DNA of 64,000 nucleotides from contig NZ_JAPWBR010000002.1 in assembly GCF_041433555.1 (NCBI RefSeq), forward strand, positions 1 to 64,000, read 5' to 3'. Shown in pieces: positions 1 through 7,909 of this stretch. Position 1 is the first letter of the stretch. Each line of letters opens with the position of its first letter. The position numbers and the translations under genes were made by a program. The stretch comes from Granulicatella sp041433555. GTDB lineage: Bacteria > Bacillota > Bacilli > Lactobacillales > Aerococcaceae. The notes beneath the pieces were generated by a model. The model was given only the letters and a program-made list of their open reading frames with translations, ran no database searches and was not told the origin of the DNA.

Positions 1-17
1 ACTAGCTCTTTTTCATA

Positions 18-398
18 TTAGTTTTCTCTTTTTTTCACTTTACCGTTCCATGCTTCGAAGCCATGTTTTAAAATGAAAATATTTGTATATCCATTTTTCT
101 TTAGACGGTAAGCACAACGACCAGCAATTGACACGCCTTCTTCATATAAATAGATTGGTTGGTCTTTACGTAATTCCATGTAACGTTCTTTAAATTGAGA
201 ATAAGGAATGTTACGCGCTCCTAAAATATGAGCTGCTTTGAATTCATCTTTTTCACGTACATCGATTAATTGTCCGTGACGTAAATCCTTTCCGAATTCT
301 TCAGCGCTAACCACTTTAGCAGATGATTGACGCATCCAGATTAATACAAATAAGTAAATTCCGTAGGCCAATAATAGACCCATAATAATACTCCACAT
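18..398 (-). CDS. membrane-anchored rhodanese-like protein (YqhL type), active-site Cys absent
   Basis: A single rhodanese domain follows an N-terminal membrane segment (about residues 3-22). The fold motifs are present: a VIDVREKDEF-like region (seen as LIDVREKDEF), the HILGARNIPYSQF segment and the C-terminal GFEAW. The loop after IYLY should carry the sulfur-accepting Cys, but reads EEGVSIAGR, so the catalytic Cys is missing. Sulfurtransferase activity is therefore doubtful and a binding role is more likely. The start at 398 (MWSIIMGLLL) is preferred because AAGGAG lies nine bases upstream; the upstream TTG in frame overlaps that site. It lies downstream of glcK on the same strand, as in the B. 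subtilis glcK-yqhL region. Confidence 0.85.
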   Translation of the reverse strand: MWSIIMGLLLAYGIYLFVLIWMRQSSAKVVSAEEFGKDLRHGQLIDVREKDEFKAAHILGARNIPYSQFKERYMELRKDQPIYLYEEGVSIAGRCAYRLKKNGYTNIFILKHGFEAWNGKVKKREN

Positions 399-458
399 GA
401 GACTAAACTCCTTCAAAAATAATTTTAATCAGACAAGAGATATTGTATCATGTTTCTT

Positions 459-1427
459 CTAATCTTTCAAAAGCACTAAAGAAGCTGCTCCAATGACTCC
501 TGCATCGTTCCCAAGTTCTGCTAAACGTAAGTGTGTTGTTTCGCGAACTTGTGGGAATACTAATTGTTCATATTCTTTACGAACGCCTTCTAACAAGAAT
601 TCTCCTGCAGCGCTCACTCCACCACCGATAACGATGAAGGATGGATTTAACATATTCGCAACGTGTGAACATGCAATTCCTAAGTATTTTGAGAAATGAC
701 GAATCACGATTAATGCGAGTGGATCGTTTTGTTTTGCTAAATCAAATACATCTTTTGCACTCACGTCTTGTCCATCGTCAATTCTTGCTTTCAACTCTGA
801 ATCCCCAGCATATTCGTCAGCATAACGACGTGCTAAGTTCACAATACCAGTGGCACTTGCTACCGTTTCAAGACAGCCTTTTTTACCGCAAGTACATGCA
901 AAAGGTCGTTCACTGAAATCAACGGCGATGTGTCCAAGCTCCCCGCCAGCGCCCGCTACACCATGAATCAGACGGTTTTCAGCGATAATTCCACCGCCAA
1001 CACCTGTTCCAAGTGTAAAGAAGGTTACGTCTGGTTGGTCTCCACCAGCACCCATCCATTTTTCACCAAGTGCTGCTACGTTAGCATCATTGTCGATGAA
1101 GAACGGAATGTCAAGTGCTCCTTCAATTTTTTCTTTCAAAGGTTGTAATGTTTTCCAGTTTAAGTTGTAGGCACCAATAACTGTACCCTTCTCTCTGTCA
1201 ACAACACCTGGAGAACCCATCCCTATACCAGCAAAGTTTTCATTTGTTAGTCCTAATAAGTCTAATCGATGACGAATTGAATCGATAATATCGTCCACAA
1301 TGTGGCTTCCTTCGTCTAAAATGTTGGTAGGAATCGACCATTTTTGTTGAACTTCACCTGCTAGTGAAATAATCGCAAATTTGATGGAAGTCCCACCTAA
1401 ATCAATACCAATAATTTTCTTTTCCAT
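459..1427 (-). CDS. glcK: ROK-family glucokinase
   Basis: Phosphorylates intracellular glucose to glucose-6-phosphate in the cytoplasm. The N-terminal phosphate-binding motif GIDLGGTSIKF is followed by the FIDNDANVAALGE sugar-binding segment, the GTGVGGG motif, and the ROK zinc motif CTCGKKGCLE. The length of 322 residues is normal for the family. The start at 1427 (MEKKIIG) is chosen because GGAGTG sits about six bases upstream; a GTG three codons earlier overlaps this site. It lies 45 bases from the rhomboid gene in the conserved rhomboid-glcK order. The small yqgQ gene found between them in Bacillus is absent. It would phosphorylate glucose released by the maltodextrin and cellobiose genes in this window. 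Confidence 0.96.
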   Translation of the reverse strand: MEKKIIGIDLGGTSIKFAIISLAGEVQQKWSIPTNILDEGSHIVDDIIDSIRHRLDLLGLTNENFAGIGMGSPGVVDREKGTVIGAYNLNWKTLQPLKEKIEGALDIPFFIDNDANVAALGEKWMGAGGDQPDVTFFTLGTGVGGGIIAENRLIHGVAGAGGELGHIAVDFSERPFACTCGKKGCLETVASATGIVNLARRYADEYAGDSELKARIDDGQDVSAKDVFDLAKQNDPLALIVIRHFSKYLGIACSHVANMLNPSFIVIGGGVSAAGEFLLEGVRKEYEQLVFPQVRETTHLRLAELGNDAGVIGAASLVLLKD

Positions 1428-1472
1428 TGTATTCACTCCATGAAACTTGTATATGCTTACATTATAACAGCA

Positions 1473-2171
1473 TTATCTTTTCATTCCTAGTGCAAAAAGT
1501 AAAATTGCGATGACAAAATACGCAACGATTCCCGCAATGCGTGAAGCAGGTTTCGTCAGGCGGTCCCCTCTGAAGCTAATCGCCATCATCACTAAGTACC
1601 CACCAACGAGTCCTCCTAAGTGTCCATAGTTATCGACGGCTGAATTAATAAATCCAAGGACAATATTGATAATGATCAGTCCTGCGTATTGCACGCCCAT
1701 TTGCCTAAAAGAACGAATGTAGCCGTGTTTTCTTGATAAATAAACAACAGCTCCCATGAGTCCAAAGAGCGCCGTACTTGCCCCAGCTGAAATGCTAGAT
1801 GAGAATGCAAAACTTGCAAGGTTCCCCATAATTCCTGATAACAGATACACCGCAAGGAATCTCCAGTGCCCAATTTCGTACTCCATCTGACGACCAATCA
1901 TATATAAGAACACGCTATTAAATAAAATATGTTCCAGTCCAATATGTAAGAAAATTGGCGTTAAGAATCGATAATATTCATGTTGATGAATGATATATGG
2001 ATTGAATTTCGCCCCGAAATTAACAAGAACTTGTCCATTCGTGCTACCACCTGCAAGCGTCATTACGATAAACAGCGCTGCTTGAATCGCTAAAAATAAA
2101 TAAGTAAAGCTGAAACTCTCATTAAAGTTGCGCTTCATGCGTTCTAATTTCCAAGGGTTAATCTTAAACAT
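1473..2171 (-). CDS. rhomboid-family intramembrane serine protease
   Basis: A six- to seven-helix membrane protein that cleaves substrates inside the bilayer. The catalytic Ser motif GASTALFG and the catalytic His in YGHLGGLVGG are visible, as is the HILFNSVFLY segment carrying the conserved His and Asn. At about 232 residues it is only the catalytic core and lacks the extra cytosolic and TPR regions of B. subtilis GluP, whose gene position it shares. The ATG at 2171 is preferred: it has AAGGAG nine bases upstream and overlaps the preceding stop by eight bases, which indicates translational coupling. A GTG at 2189 is a less likely alternative. Confidence 0.92.
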   Translation of the reverse strand: MFKINPWKLERMKRNFNESFSFTYLFLAIQAALFIVMTLAGGSTNGQVLVNFGAKFNPYIIHQHEYYRFLTPIFLHIGLEHILFNSVFLYMIGRQMEYEIGHWRFLAVYLLSGIMGNLASFAFSSSISAGASTALFGLMGAVVYLSRKHGYIRSFRQMGVQYAGLIIINIVLGFINSAVDNYGHLGGLVGGYLVMMAISFRGDRLTKPASRIAGIVAYFVIAILLFALGMKR

Positions 2172-3291
2172 CTCGAACCACTCCTTCACTTGTTATAATC
2201 GTTGGAATATGAATATCCGTTTCAAATACCGGCCAGTCGGCAACAGGCGTCACCTGTGTCGTATAGGCTAATGAGATGATGCGATAATCGTCTACCTTCT
2301 GTAAGGTTCTATCATAGTAGCCTCCACCAAAGCCAATACGGTCTCCTTTCGTACTATAAAGTAGTCCAGGAACAATGATTAAATCAAGGTCTTTAGCTTC
2401 AAATAGCGGATGCGTACTATCGATGACTGGTTCTAGTACCCCATATGAAGTACGTTTAAAGGTTGTTTGTTCATTCCATTCGACAAATACCAACGTCTTA
2501 TCTGGCATCGTCACAGGAACAAATATTGTTTTTCCAGCGCTTCTAGCCTCTTGAACGATTAAATCTAATTGGAATTCCATTCGCATCGGCATCGTTAAGC
2601 CGACCGTCTTGGCCTCAATCCATTGCGGCATTCCTTTTAGCCATTCTACCACTCGTTTTTCTTCCGCGCGGCGTTTTCCTGGCGTCATCGCCTCTAGTTC
2701 TCTCTTTTGCTGAGCGCGTTTCAAGTTCTTCACGTCTTTTTGATACGTCTCGAAGAGTTCGGTAAATAACTTCAAGAATTCGAGTTCGACCGCTCGCATG
2801 CTTCTTTCTTGGAGAATTGGACTGCTGAGTAATGGCGCTTTTTCCATTATCGGTTCATCCGTTAAAATGATTGGCAATTCATTAGAGAGCATTTCATGAT
2901 CAATTGCCCACACTTTCGCCCATTCTTTTTCTTCTAAATGTTGCAGGAAGAATTTCTCTTTAATCACTTCGAACAGATTATTTTCCATGATTTCGTACTC
3001 TGGCAATTGATTTTTCACAGGACGAATTAAGTCAGCGATATACGCTTCAGTCGCATCATGTAGTAAACATGCAAGGACGGTTCCTGTTTGGTAACCTCTG
3101 GCAATCGCTTCTTGGGCACAATTAATGCTATGTAATCCTACTGAATAAAAGAAACGAAGATGTCCGTTTCCTCGACACATCATACTTAAGGCATGAGCAA
3201 TATCTTCAATGGCTACGTTGTCTGGAACCATTTCAAGCGGATTAAACACGAGCCCTGTATATGTATTCATAAATAATTTTTTGTCTTCCAT
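2164..3291 (-). CDS. fusion of HD-domain phosphohydrolase (YfbR-like) with 5-formyltetrahydrofolate cyclo-ligase
   Basis: Two enzymes are in one chain of about 375 residues. Residues 1-170 form an HD domain: FSVGLHS-like first His region (seen as FYSVGLHSINCAQ), then LACLLHDATEAYIADL, as in YfbR-type 5'-deoxynucleotidases. Residues 180-375 are a 5-FCL/MTHFS domain: an N-terminal LKRAQQKRE region, the VPVTMPD segment, and the ATP/folate loop IGFGGGYYDRTL. 5-FCL converts 5-formyl-THF to 5,10-methenyl-THF using ATP. The start at 3291 has GGAGGA just upstream; the in-frame GTG at 3303 overlaps that site. It is coupled to the rhomboid gene by an eight-base overlap. The nucleotide and folate pairing of the two halves is metabolically plausible but unproven. 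Confidence 0.9.
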   Translation of the reverse strand: MEDKKLFMNTYTGLVFNPLEMVPDNVAIEDIAHALSMMCRGNGHLRFFYSVGLHSINCAQEAIARGYQTGTVLACLLHDATEAYIADLIRPVKNQLPEYEIMENNLFEVIKEKFFLQHLEEKEWAKVWAIDHEMLSNELPIILTDEPIMEKAPLLSSPILQERSMRAVELEFLKLFTELFETYQKDVKNLKRAQQKRELEAMTPGKRRAEEKRVVEWLKGMPQWIEAKTVGLTMPMRMEFQLDLIVQEARSAGKTIFVPVTMPDKTLVFVEWNEQTTFKRTSYGVLEPVIDSTHPLFEAKDLDLIIVPGLLYSTKGDRIGFGGGYYDRTLQKVDDYRIISLAYTTQVTPVADWPVFETDIHIPTIITSEGVVRDV

Positions 3292-3390
3292 ATGTTCCTC
3301 CACGGTTGATGTCAGTTTATTTTATCATTGAATTCACGCGATTTAAAAGGATTTAGGTATTTCTTAATGATTCTGTTTCTTATGAATGTC

Positions 3391-3600
3391 TATTCTCAAC
3401 AAAAAGAAAGATTCCTTCGAATCCTTACGGATATCTTCATAATAGCTGTAACGTTGCACCGGTTCGAGCCTAAGTCTCTCACCTTTAAAGCCTCAAAGGA
3501 GGTGTACGAAATGAATTCCTACACCTCCTAATTCGCATTTAATGCGTCGCACGTTACTGCTATTATAGAATCCGTAATCTTCTACGGAATCTTTTCTTTC
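3391..3600 (+). ncRNA. ssrS: long rod-shaped structured RNA, 6S RNA-like candidate
   Basis: No convincing gene lies in this spacer, but the two ends pair over almost 190 bases. Arms seen by eye are 3407-3415 with 3586-3594, 3425-3432 with 3570-3577, 3439-3446 with 3559-3566, and 3448-3454 with 3551-3557. Inside is an open region containing a small hairpin at 3534-3546 and a terminal perfect 10-bp stem, 3497-3506 with 3520-3529. A closing stem, a central bubble with a 3'-side hairpin and a terminal stem is the layout of 6S RNA, the regulator of vegetative RNA polymerase. A TATTCT at 3391-3396 would start a plus-strand RNA near 3403. The -35 is weak, so strand and identity are tentative. Confidence 0.5.
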
Positions 3601-3622
3601 TAAGAAGGAAAGTCAATAAAAA

Positions 3623-3652
3623 ACACAGATCAGCAGAGATGCCAATCTGTGT
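3623..3652 (-). terminator. terminator of the cellobiose PTS operon
   Basis: An 8-bp stem (ACACAGAT/ATCTGTGT) is followed on the minus strand by a T-rich run, directly after the stop of the IIA gene. Confidence 0.8.
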
Positions 3653-3661
3653 TCTTATAAA

Positions 3662-3982
3662 TCACTTTTGTTCGTATCGTTCACGATAAAGCTCAATCAA
3701 CTCTTGAGCTAACAATTGAACGATTTCGGTTGAAGCCATTTGGTCCTCGGCATGCATGAACAGCAATGAAAATTCTGTTTTTTCTCCGCTGGCCTCTTTT
3801 TGAATGAGCTCTGCGTGAATTTTATGCGCCTCAACGAAGGCTTCTTCTGCTTCCACAAGTTTTGCTTTAGCATCTTCAAACAATCCTTTTTTAGCCGCTT
3901 GAATCGCTTCTACAAAACAAGATTTGGCTGCACCACTATTGGCAATCAACTGGAAACAGATGAGTTCCATTTCTTCTGTCAT
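3662..3982 (-). CDS. celC: PTS lactose/cellobiose-family EIIA
   Basis: Cytoplasmic phosphocarrier that receives phosphate from HPr and passes it to the IIB protein at 3984-4286. The 106-residue helical protein has the family pattern: NSGAAKSCFVEAIQAA at the start and the phospho-His region LLFMHAEDQMAST. It has a good ribosome-binding site (AGGAGA). It is the last gene of the operon IIC-IIB-IIA downstream of the GH1 gene, with one base separating it from IIB, and is followed by a terminator. Confidence 0.94.
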   Translation of the reverse strand: MTEEMELICFQLIANSGAAKSCFVEAIQAAKKGLFEDAKAKLVEAEEAFVEAHKIHAELIQKEASGEKTEFSLLFMHAEDQMASTEIVQLLAQELIELYRERYEQK

Positions 3983-3983
3983 A

Positions 3984-4286
3984 TTATTCTCCTATCAATG
4001 CCAAAGCTTGATCTAATACTTTAGGACCGTTCATCATTCCGTAGTCACGCATATCAATGGCATCTACTGGAATATCTCCTGCGATTTCTTTTACTGCAGG
4101 CAACTCGTAACGAATTTGTGGTCCAATGAGAATAACATCTGCTTCATGGATATTCTTTTTCGCTTCTGTAATGGATTTTGCTTCGATAGAAACTTCAATC
4201 CCACGTTCAGTCGCACTTTGTTGCATCTTTTTAACAAGCATACTCGTCGACATTCCCGCGTTACATACTAATAAAATTTGTTTCAT
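3984..4286 (-). CDS. celA: PTS lactose/cellobiose-family EIIB
   Basis: Cytoplasmic phosphotransfer subunit. The P-loop-like motif LLVCNAGMSTSMLVKK carries the phospho-Cys at residue 8. It is 100 residues, normal for CelA/LicB-type IIB proteins. It sits five bases from the IIC gene and one base from IIA, so the three are translated together. Beta-glucoside specificity is inferred from the family and from the GH1 phospho-beta-glucosidase next to it. Confidence 0.95.
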   Translation of the reverse strand: MKQILLVCNAGMSTSMLVKKMQQSATERGIEVSIEAKSITEAKKNIHEADVILIGPQIRYELPAVKEIAGDIPVDAIDMRDYGMMNGPKVLDQALALIGE

Positions 4287-4290
4287 AATC

Positions 4291-5586
4291 TTATCCCTTC
4301 ATTTCTTGTTCAACTACTTTATCATTTACTTTGATAAATGGAATGTATAGAAGAACTCCAAGTGCAAAGATGACTAATTGAACTAGAATTGCTCTGAAGT
4401 CCCCTGCTGTTGCTAGCCATGCATTTAAGAAGACTGGTGTTGTCCAAGGAACTTGTACAAATGCTGGACTCATGAAGCCTGCAGCTGTTGCTAAGTAGCT
4501 GATTAAAATACCAAGAGCTGGAACAGCGATAAATGGAATCGCTAATGAAATGTTATAAACGATTGGATAACCGAATAATACTGGTTCATTGATATTGAAG
4601 AGTCCAGGTCCAAATGATAATTTAGCCACGTTTTTAGAAGCAGCGTTGCGGCTCACTAAGAATGTTGCCACTAATAAACATAATGTAGATCCACTACCAC
4701 CCATTAACGCAAATGTTTGAACTTGAGATAAGTTGATGATGTGTGGAATCGCTTGTCCATTGTTTGCAGCAGCGATGTTTTCAGTGATGTTAATTAATAG
4801 TAATGGTTCTAGAATTGCACTGTAAATAACTGCTTGGTGAATACCAAATAGCCATAACATATTTCCTAGAGAGTAAATAATGATTACCCCAATTAAGCTT
4901 GTACCAATATGACGAATTGGTTCTTGGATGAAGACTGTAATAATTGAGATTAAGTTTGTTCCAAACATGTTGAATAATAATGCTGAAACTACCCCGAATA
5001 ATGAAATAACTGTCATTACTGGAAGTAATACGCTGAATGATTTACCAACTGCTGGTGGAATGTTGTCCCCAAGATTAATTTGCAATGCTTTGACACTTGA
5101 TAATTTGATGAATAGTTCTGTTGCAATAATCGCTACGATAACCCCTGCGAACATTGCGCCTGTCCCTGTGTTGTTAAATGAAAGAACACCTGAAATATTC
5201 ACGGCATCTTTTGCGCCATCAGGAACAGCAGAAACTGTATTTGGCATCATAACAATTAAAGAAACTAATGATAGCATTGATGCTGCCAATGGGTTTTCAA
5301 AATCTCTGTTTTTCGCTAAGAAATAACCAACCATTACGGCAATAATAATACCTGAAATACTTAAAGTACCGTTTGCAATTGTAATTCCCCAATATTGGAA
5401 TTTTGTTAATGTATCCCCTTGGAAAATCCACTTAAAGACTGTGTTGTTCAAAAGAACGATTAACCCTGCCAAAATATATAATGGCATTACTGTTGCGAAT
5501 GCATCTCTGAGGGTTTTTAAATGAATTTGGTTCCCCAGTCTACCAGCAAATGCGGCAAATTTGTCAATAAATTTTGAGTTTTTCAT
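4291..5586 (-). CDS. celB: PTS cellobiose-family EIIC permease
   Basis: Multi-spanning transporter of 431 residues that imports and phosphorylates a beta-glucoside with IIB and IIA. Family signatures include LWLFGIHQAVIYSAILEPLL, the GGSGSTLCLL stretch and FNINEPVLFGYPIV, which holds the sugar-contacting Glu. The first 30 residues resemble the short cytoplasmic helix common to CelB proteins. It lies 17 bases downstream of the GH1 gene. The exact sugar (cellobiose, gentiobiose or an aryl-beta-glucoside) cannot be read from the sequence. Confidence 0.95.
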   Translation of the reverse strand: MKNSKFIDKFAAFAGRLGNQIHLKTLRDAFATVMPLYILAGLIVLLNNTVFKWIFQGDTLTKFQYWGITIANGTLSISGIIIAVMVGYFLAKNRDFENPLAASMLSLVSLIVMMPNTVSAVPDGAKDAVNISGVLSFNNTGTGAMFAGVIVAIIATELFIKLSSVKALQINLGDNIPPAVGKSFSVLLPVMTVISLFGVVSALLFNMFGTNLISIITVFIQEPIRHIGTSLIGVIIIYSLGNMLWLFGIHQAVIYSAILEPLLLINITENIAAANNGQAIPHIINLSQVQTFALMGGSGSTLCLLVATFLVSRNAASKNVAKLSFGPGLFNINEPVLFGYPIVYNISLAIPFIAVPALGILISYLATAAGFMSPAFVQVPWTTPVFLNAWLATAGDFRAILVQLVIFALGVLLYIPFIKVNDKVVEQEMKG

Positions 5587-5603
5587 CTGAATATCTCCTC
5601 TCT

Positions 5604-7013
5604 TTATTCCTCTACTTCTACTTCAAATCCGTTATTGTCACTAACGTTACGGTACCATCTTCCACTACTCTTGATAGTTCTCTTTTGCGTTTCTAAATCT
5701 ACAGAAATAAATCCGTAGCGATTCTTGTAGGCATTATTCCAAGACCAGCAATCAAAAGCAGTCCATGTATGATATCCAAAACAGTTGCTACCTTCTTCAA
5801 TCGCTTTATGTAGCCAAGTGAGATGTTCTTCGTAAAATTCAATACGATACACATCATCGATGACTCCATCTTCTCCAATGAAGCGACCTTCGTTTTCCAC
5901 ACCCATACCGTTCTCACTAATGAACCATGGGATATTGCCATATTCTTCCTTCACAATCATGGCGATATCATAAATGGCTTTCGGGAAGATTTCCCATCCA
6001 CGATATGGATTCATGCGACGTTCAGGCCATTCATACTCTTTAAAGTATTGATCTGGCATCCAAGGTGTTTTGTACTCCTCTGGATTTGGCTGCGCCTGAA
6101 CACGTTTTGGATGATAGTAATTCACTCCAAGAAAATCGACTGTATTTTCTTGAATGAGCTGCAATTCCTCTTCAGTATGACTCCATAACACGCCGTCCTC
6201 CTCTAGTCTTTTCACCAAGGTTTCAGGGAATGTTCCCTTCACCGCTGGATTCAAGAAGACTCTGTTAAAGAAATCATCTGTAAATTGACTTGCTGCTAAA
6301 TCTTCTGGAGCATCACTTCTTGGGTAAGCAGGTGTTAAGTTTAAAATAATCCCAATCTTGCCATCCAAGCCTAATGAGTGATAGAGTTGAATCACTTTGG
6401 CACTTGCAAGATTTAGATTATAAATCACTTGAACAGCTTCTTTCCCTTTCCCTTTTAGGTTTGGATAATGGAATGCATATAAGTATCCTGCTTCCGGAAT
6501 GACCATTGGCTCATTGAAAGTTGTCCAGTAATGAATCTTATCACCAAAACATTCAAATGCAGTCTTTGCAAACTTCACGAATAAGTCCACGACATGTTTA
6601 CTTTCCCAGCCGCCGTATTGTTGAAGCAATTCAACTGGCAAATCGAAATGATGTAAATTCAATACAAGTTCAATATCGTTTTTCTTCGCTTCTTCAATAA
6701 CAGCGTTGTAAAATTCCACAGCCTTTGGATCAGCTTCACCCGTTTCGAAGTCTTTAATCAAACGGCTCCATTGAATCGATGTACGGAATGAATTAAATCC
6801 AATCTCCTTCATCAAACGAAAATCTTCAGAATACGTATGATAAAAATCACTCGCCACATCCGGACCGACGCCATTAAAGAAAGCTTCTGGATCAGTTCTA
6901 AACCAGTAATCCATCACATTTTCATGTGCCTTATCGAATTGTCCTTCTGTCTGCGGTCCACTTGAAGCAGCACCCCACCAGAACCCTTGAGGGAAACGCA
7001 ATTGTTTCTTCAT
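5604..7013 (-). CDS. GH1 6-phospho-beta-glucosidase
   Basis: Hydrolyses the phosphorylated disaccharide delivered by the adjacent PTS to glucose-6-phosphate plus glucose or aglycone. The N-terminal FPQGFWWGAASSGPQ-like motif is followed by the acid/base Glu in TTFNEPM (residue 168) and the nucleophile Glu in FISENGMG (residue 367). The start at 7013 (MKKQLRF) is chosen because AAGGAGG lies eight bases upstream; the ten extra in-frame residues upstream would overlap that site. It is the first gene of the operon. A GntR-type operator overlaps its promoter and a cre-like site lies in its leader, so both substrate and catabolite control are likely. Confidence 0.95.
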   Translation of the reverse strand: MKKQLRFPQGFWWGAASSGPQTEGQFDKAHENVMDYWFRTDPEAFFNGVGPDVASDFYHTYSEDFRLMKEIGFNSFRTSIQWSRLIKDFETGEADPKAVEFYNAVIEEAKKNDIELVLNLHHFDLPVELLQQYGGWESKHVVDLFVKFAKTAFECFGDKIHYWTTFNEPMVIPEAGYLYAFHYPNLKGKGKEAVQVIYNLNLASAKVIQLYHSLGLDGKIGIILNLTPAYPRSDAPEDLAASQFTDDFFNRVFLNPAVKGTFPETLVKRLEEDGVLWSHTEEELQLIQENTVDFLGVNYYHPKRVQAQPNPEEYKTPWMPDQYFKEYEWPERRMNPYRGWEIFPKAIYDIAMIVKEEYGNIPWFISENGMGVENEGRFIGEDGVIDDVYRIEFYEEHLTWLHKAIEEGSNCFGYHTWTAFDCWSWNNAYKNRYGFISVDLETQKRTIKSSGRWYRNVSDNNGFEVEVEE

Positions 7014-7028
7014 AATTAACCTCCTTTC

Positions 7029-7042
7029 TGTAAACTCTTTCA
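7029..7042 (-). promoter_or_regulatory. cre-like CcpA site in the leader of the GH1-PTS operon
   Basis: On the minus strand, TGAAAGAGTTTACA matches the cre consensus TGNAANCGNWNNCA at 13 of 14 positions. It lies just downstream of the -10 box, a position where CcpA would block transcription. Confidence 0.6.
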
Positions 7043-7047
7043 CATAT

Positions 7048-7075
7048 AGTATATCACATTTTATTTATTTGTCTA
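7048..7075 (-). promoter_or_regulatory. promoter of the GH1-PTS operon
   Basis: On the minus strand, -35 TAGACA and -10 TATACT are separated by 16 bases, with an extended -10 TG. The -35 lies within the GntR operator, which explains how the repressor would act. Confidence 0.75.
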
Positions 7076-7080
7076 GACAA
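7069..7080. promoter_or_regulatory. GntR (HutC-subfamily) operator
   Basis: The perfect 12-bp palindrome TTGTCTAGACAA contains the GT-N-TA-N-AC core typical of HutC-type GntR repressors. It overlaps the -35 of the GH1-PTS promoter and lies upstream of the divergent regulator gene at 7170. Confidence 0.75.
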
Positions 7081-7110
7081 TAATTATAAATAGTATTCAA
7101 ATTGTCGATT

Positions 7111-7139
7111 TTGCCTATTCATTCTACATTTGTTATAAT
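7111..7139 (+). promoter_or_regulatory. promoter of the GntR regulator gene
   Basis: TTGCCT at 7111-7116 and a perfect TATAAT at 7134-7139 are separated by 17 bases, placing the start about 25 bases before the regulator ATG. Confidence 0.8.
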
Positions 7140-7169
7140 ATAGCTAGTTTAGAGAAAGGATGACATTCG

Positions 7170-7898
7170 ATGAGCGTAAAGTATTTACAGATTTACCATG
7201 CGATTCGTGAAAAGATTTTAAGTAACGAATACGCCATTAACCAACAATTACCCGATGAAATCACATTAACGAAAGAATTTAATAGCAGTCGAATGACGGT
7301 CAAGAAAGCATTAGACTTACTCGTTTCCGAAGGGCTTATCTTTAGAAAACGCGGCCAAGGTACCTTTGTCCTCTCTCGCGGCACGTCTAAGCGAAAACTT
7401 ATCGTTCCAGAACGCGATATTAAAGGACTCACGAAAATTTCTGAGGATACACACTCTACTGTTGAATCAAAAATCATTCATTTTAAATTAGAATTTGCTT
7501 CTGAATTCCTTGCAGAAAAATTACAAGTACCGGTGCAAAGTCCTGTTTATAATATTCACCGACTTCGCATCATCGACGGTAAACCGTATGTATTAGAGCA
7601 AACCTATATGAGTACGAGCGTCATTCCAGGAATTACTGAAGAAGTTCTATTAGACTCTATTTATCAATATATCGAAGGCAAACTAGGCTTACGAATCGCG
7701 AGTGCCACAAAAATCTTGCGTGCAGCGCCAAGTTCTGAAGATGAACAAAAATACTTACAGTTACTTCCGACAGAACCCGTCTTCGAAGTAGAACAAGTAG
7801 CCTACTTAGATAATGGCACTCCATTTGAGTACTCGATTAGCCGACACAGATACGATCTATTTGAATTCAATTCATTTGCACTAAGACATTCTTCATAG
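7170..7898 (+). CDS. GntR-family (HutC/UTRA) transcriptional regulator
   Basis: Residues 1-70 are a winged helix (LTKEFNSSRMTVKKALDLL, then the wing GQGTFVLSR). Residues 90-240 are a UTRA ligand-binding domain (VYNIHRLRIIDGKPYVLEQTYM, FEYSISRHRYD). Proteins of this kind near PTS genes bind a sugar phosphate and release their operator. It is divergent from the GH1-PTS operon, with the HutC-type palindrome at 7069-7080 between them, so it is the probable local repressor of that operon. AAAGGA precedes the ATG. It is followed after 11 bases by manA, probably in one transcript. Confidence 0.93.
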   Translation: MSVKYLQIYHAIREKILSNEYAINQQLPDEITLTKEFNSSRMTVKKALDLLVSEGLIFRKRGQGTFVLSRGTSKRKLIVPERDIKGLTKISEDTHSTVESKIIHFKLEFASEFLAEKLQVPVQSPVYNIHRLRIIDGKPYVLEQTYMSTSVIPGITEEVLLDSIYQYIEGKLGLRIASATKILRAAPSSEDEQKYLQLLPTEPVFEVEQVAYLDNGTPFEYSISRHRYDLFEFNSFALRHSS

Positions 7899-7909
7899 GA
7901 GGCACAACG

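Noticed and set aside
3441..3480. tRNA-like GGTTCGAGCC on the plus strand
   Set aside because: No cloverleaf can be drawn around it; it is part of the open region of the rod-shaped RNA.
3328..3531. 67-codon plus-strand frame
   Set aside because: It crosses the first half of the structured RNA, lacks a ribosome-binding site and shows no recognisable protein pattern.
3588..3616. Minus-strand TTGACT as a promoter for the structured RNA
   Set aside because: The matching -10 would start transcription inside the closing stem and leave the rod incomplete.
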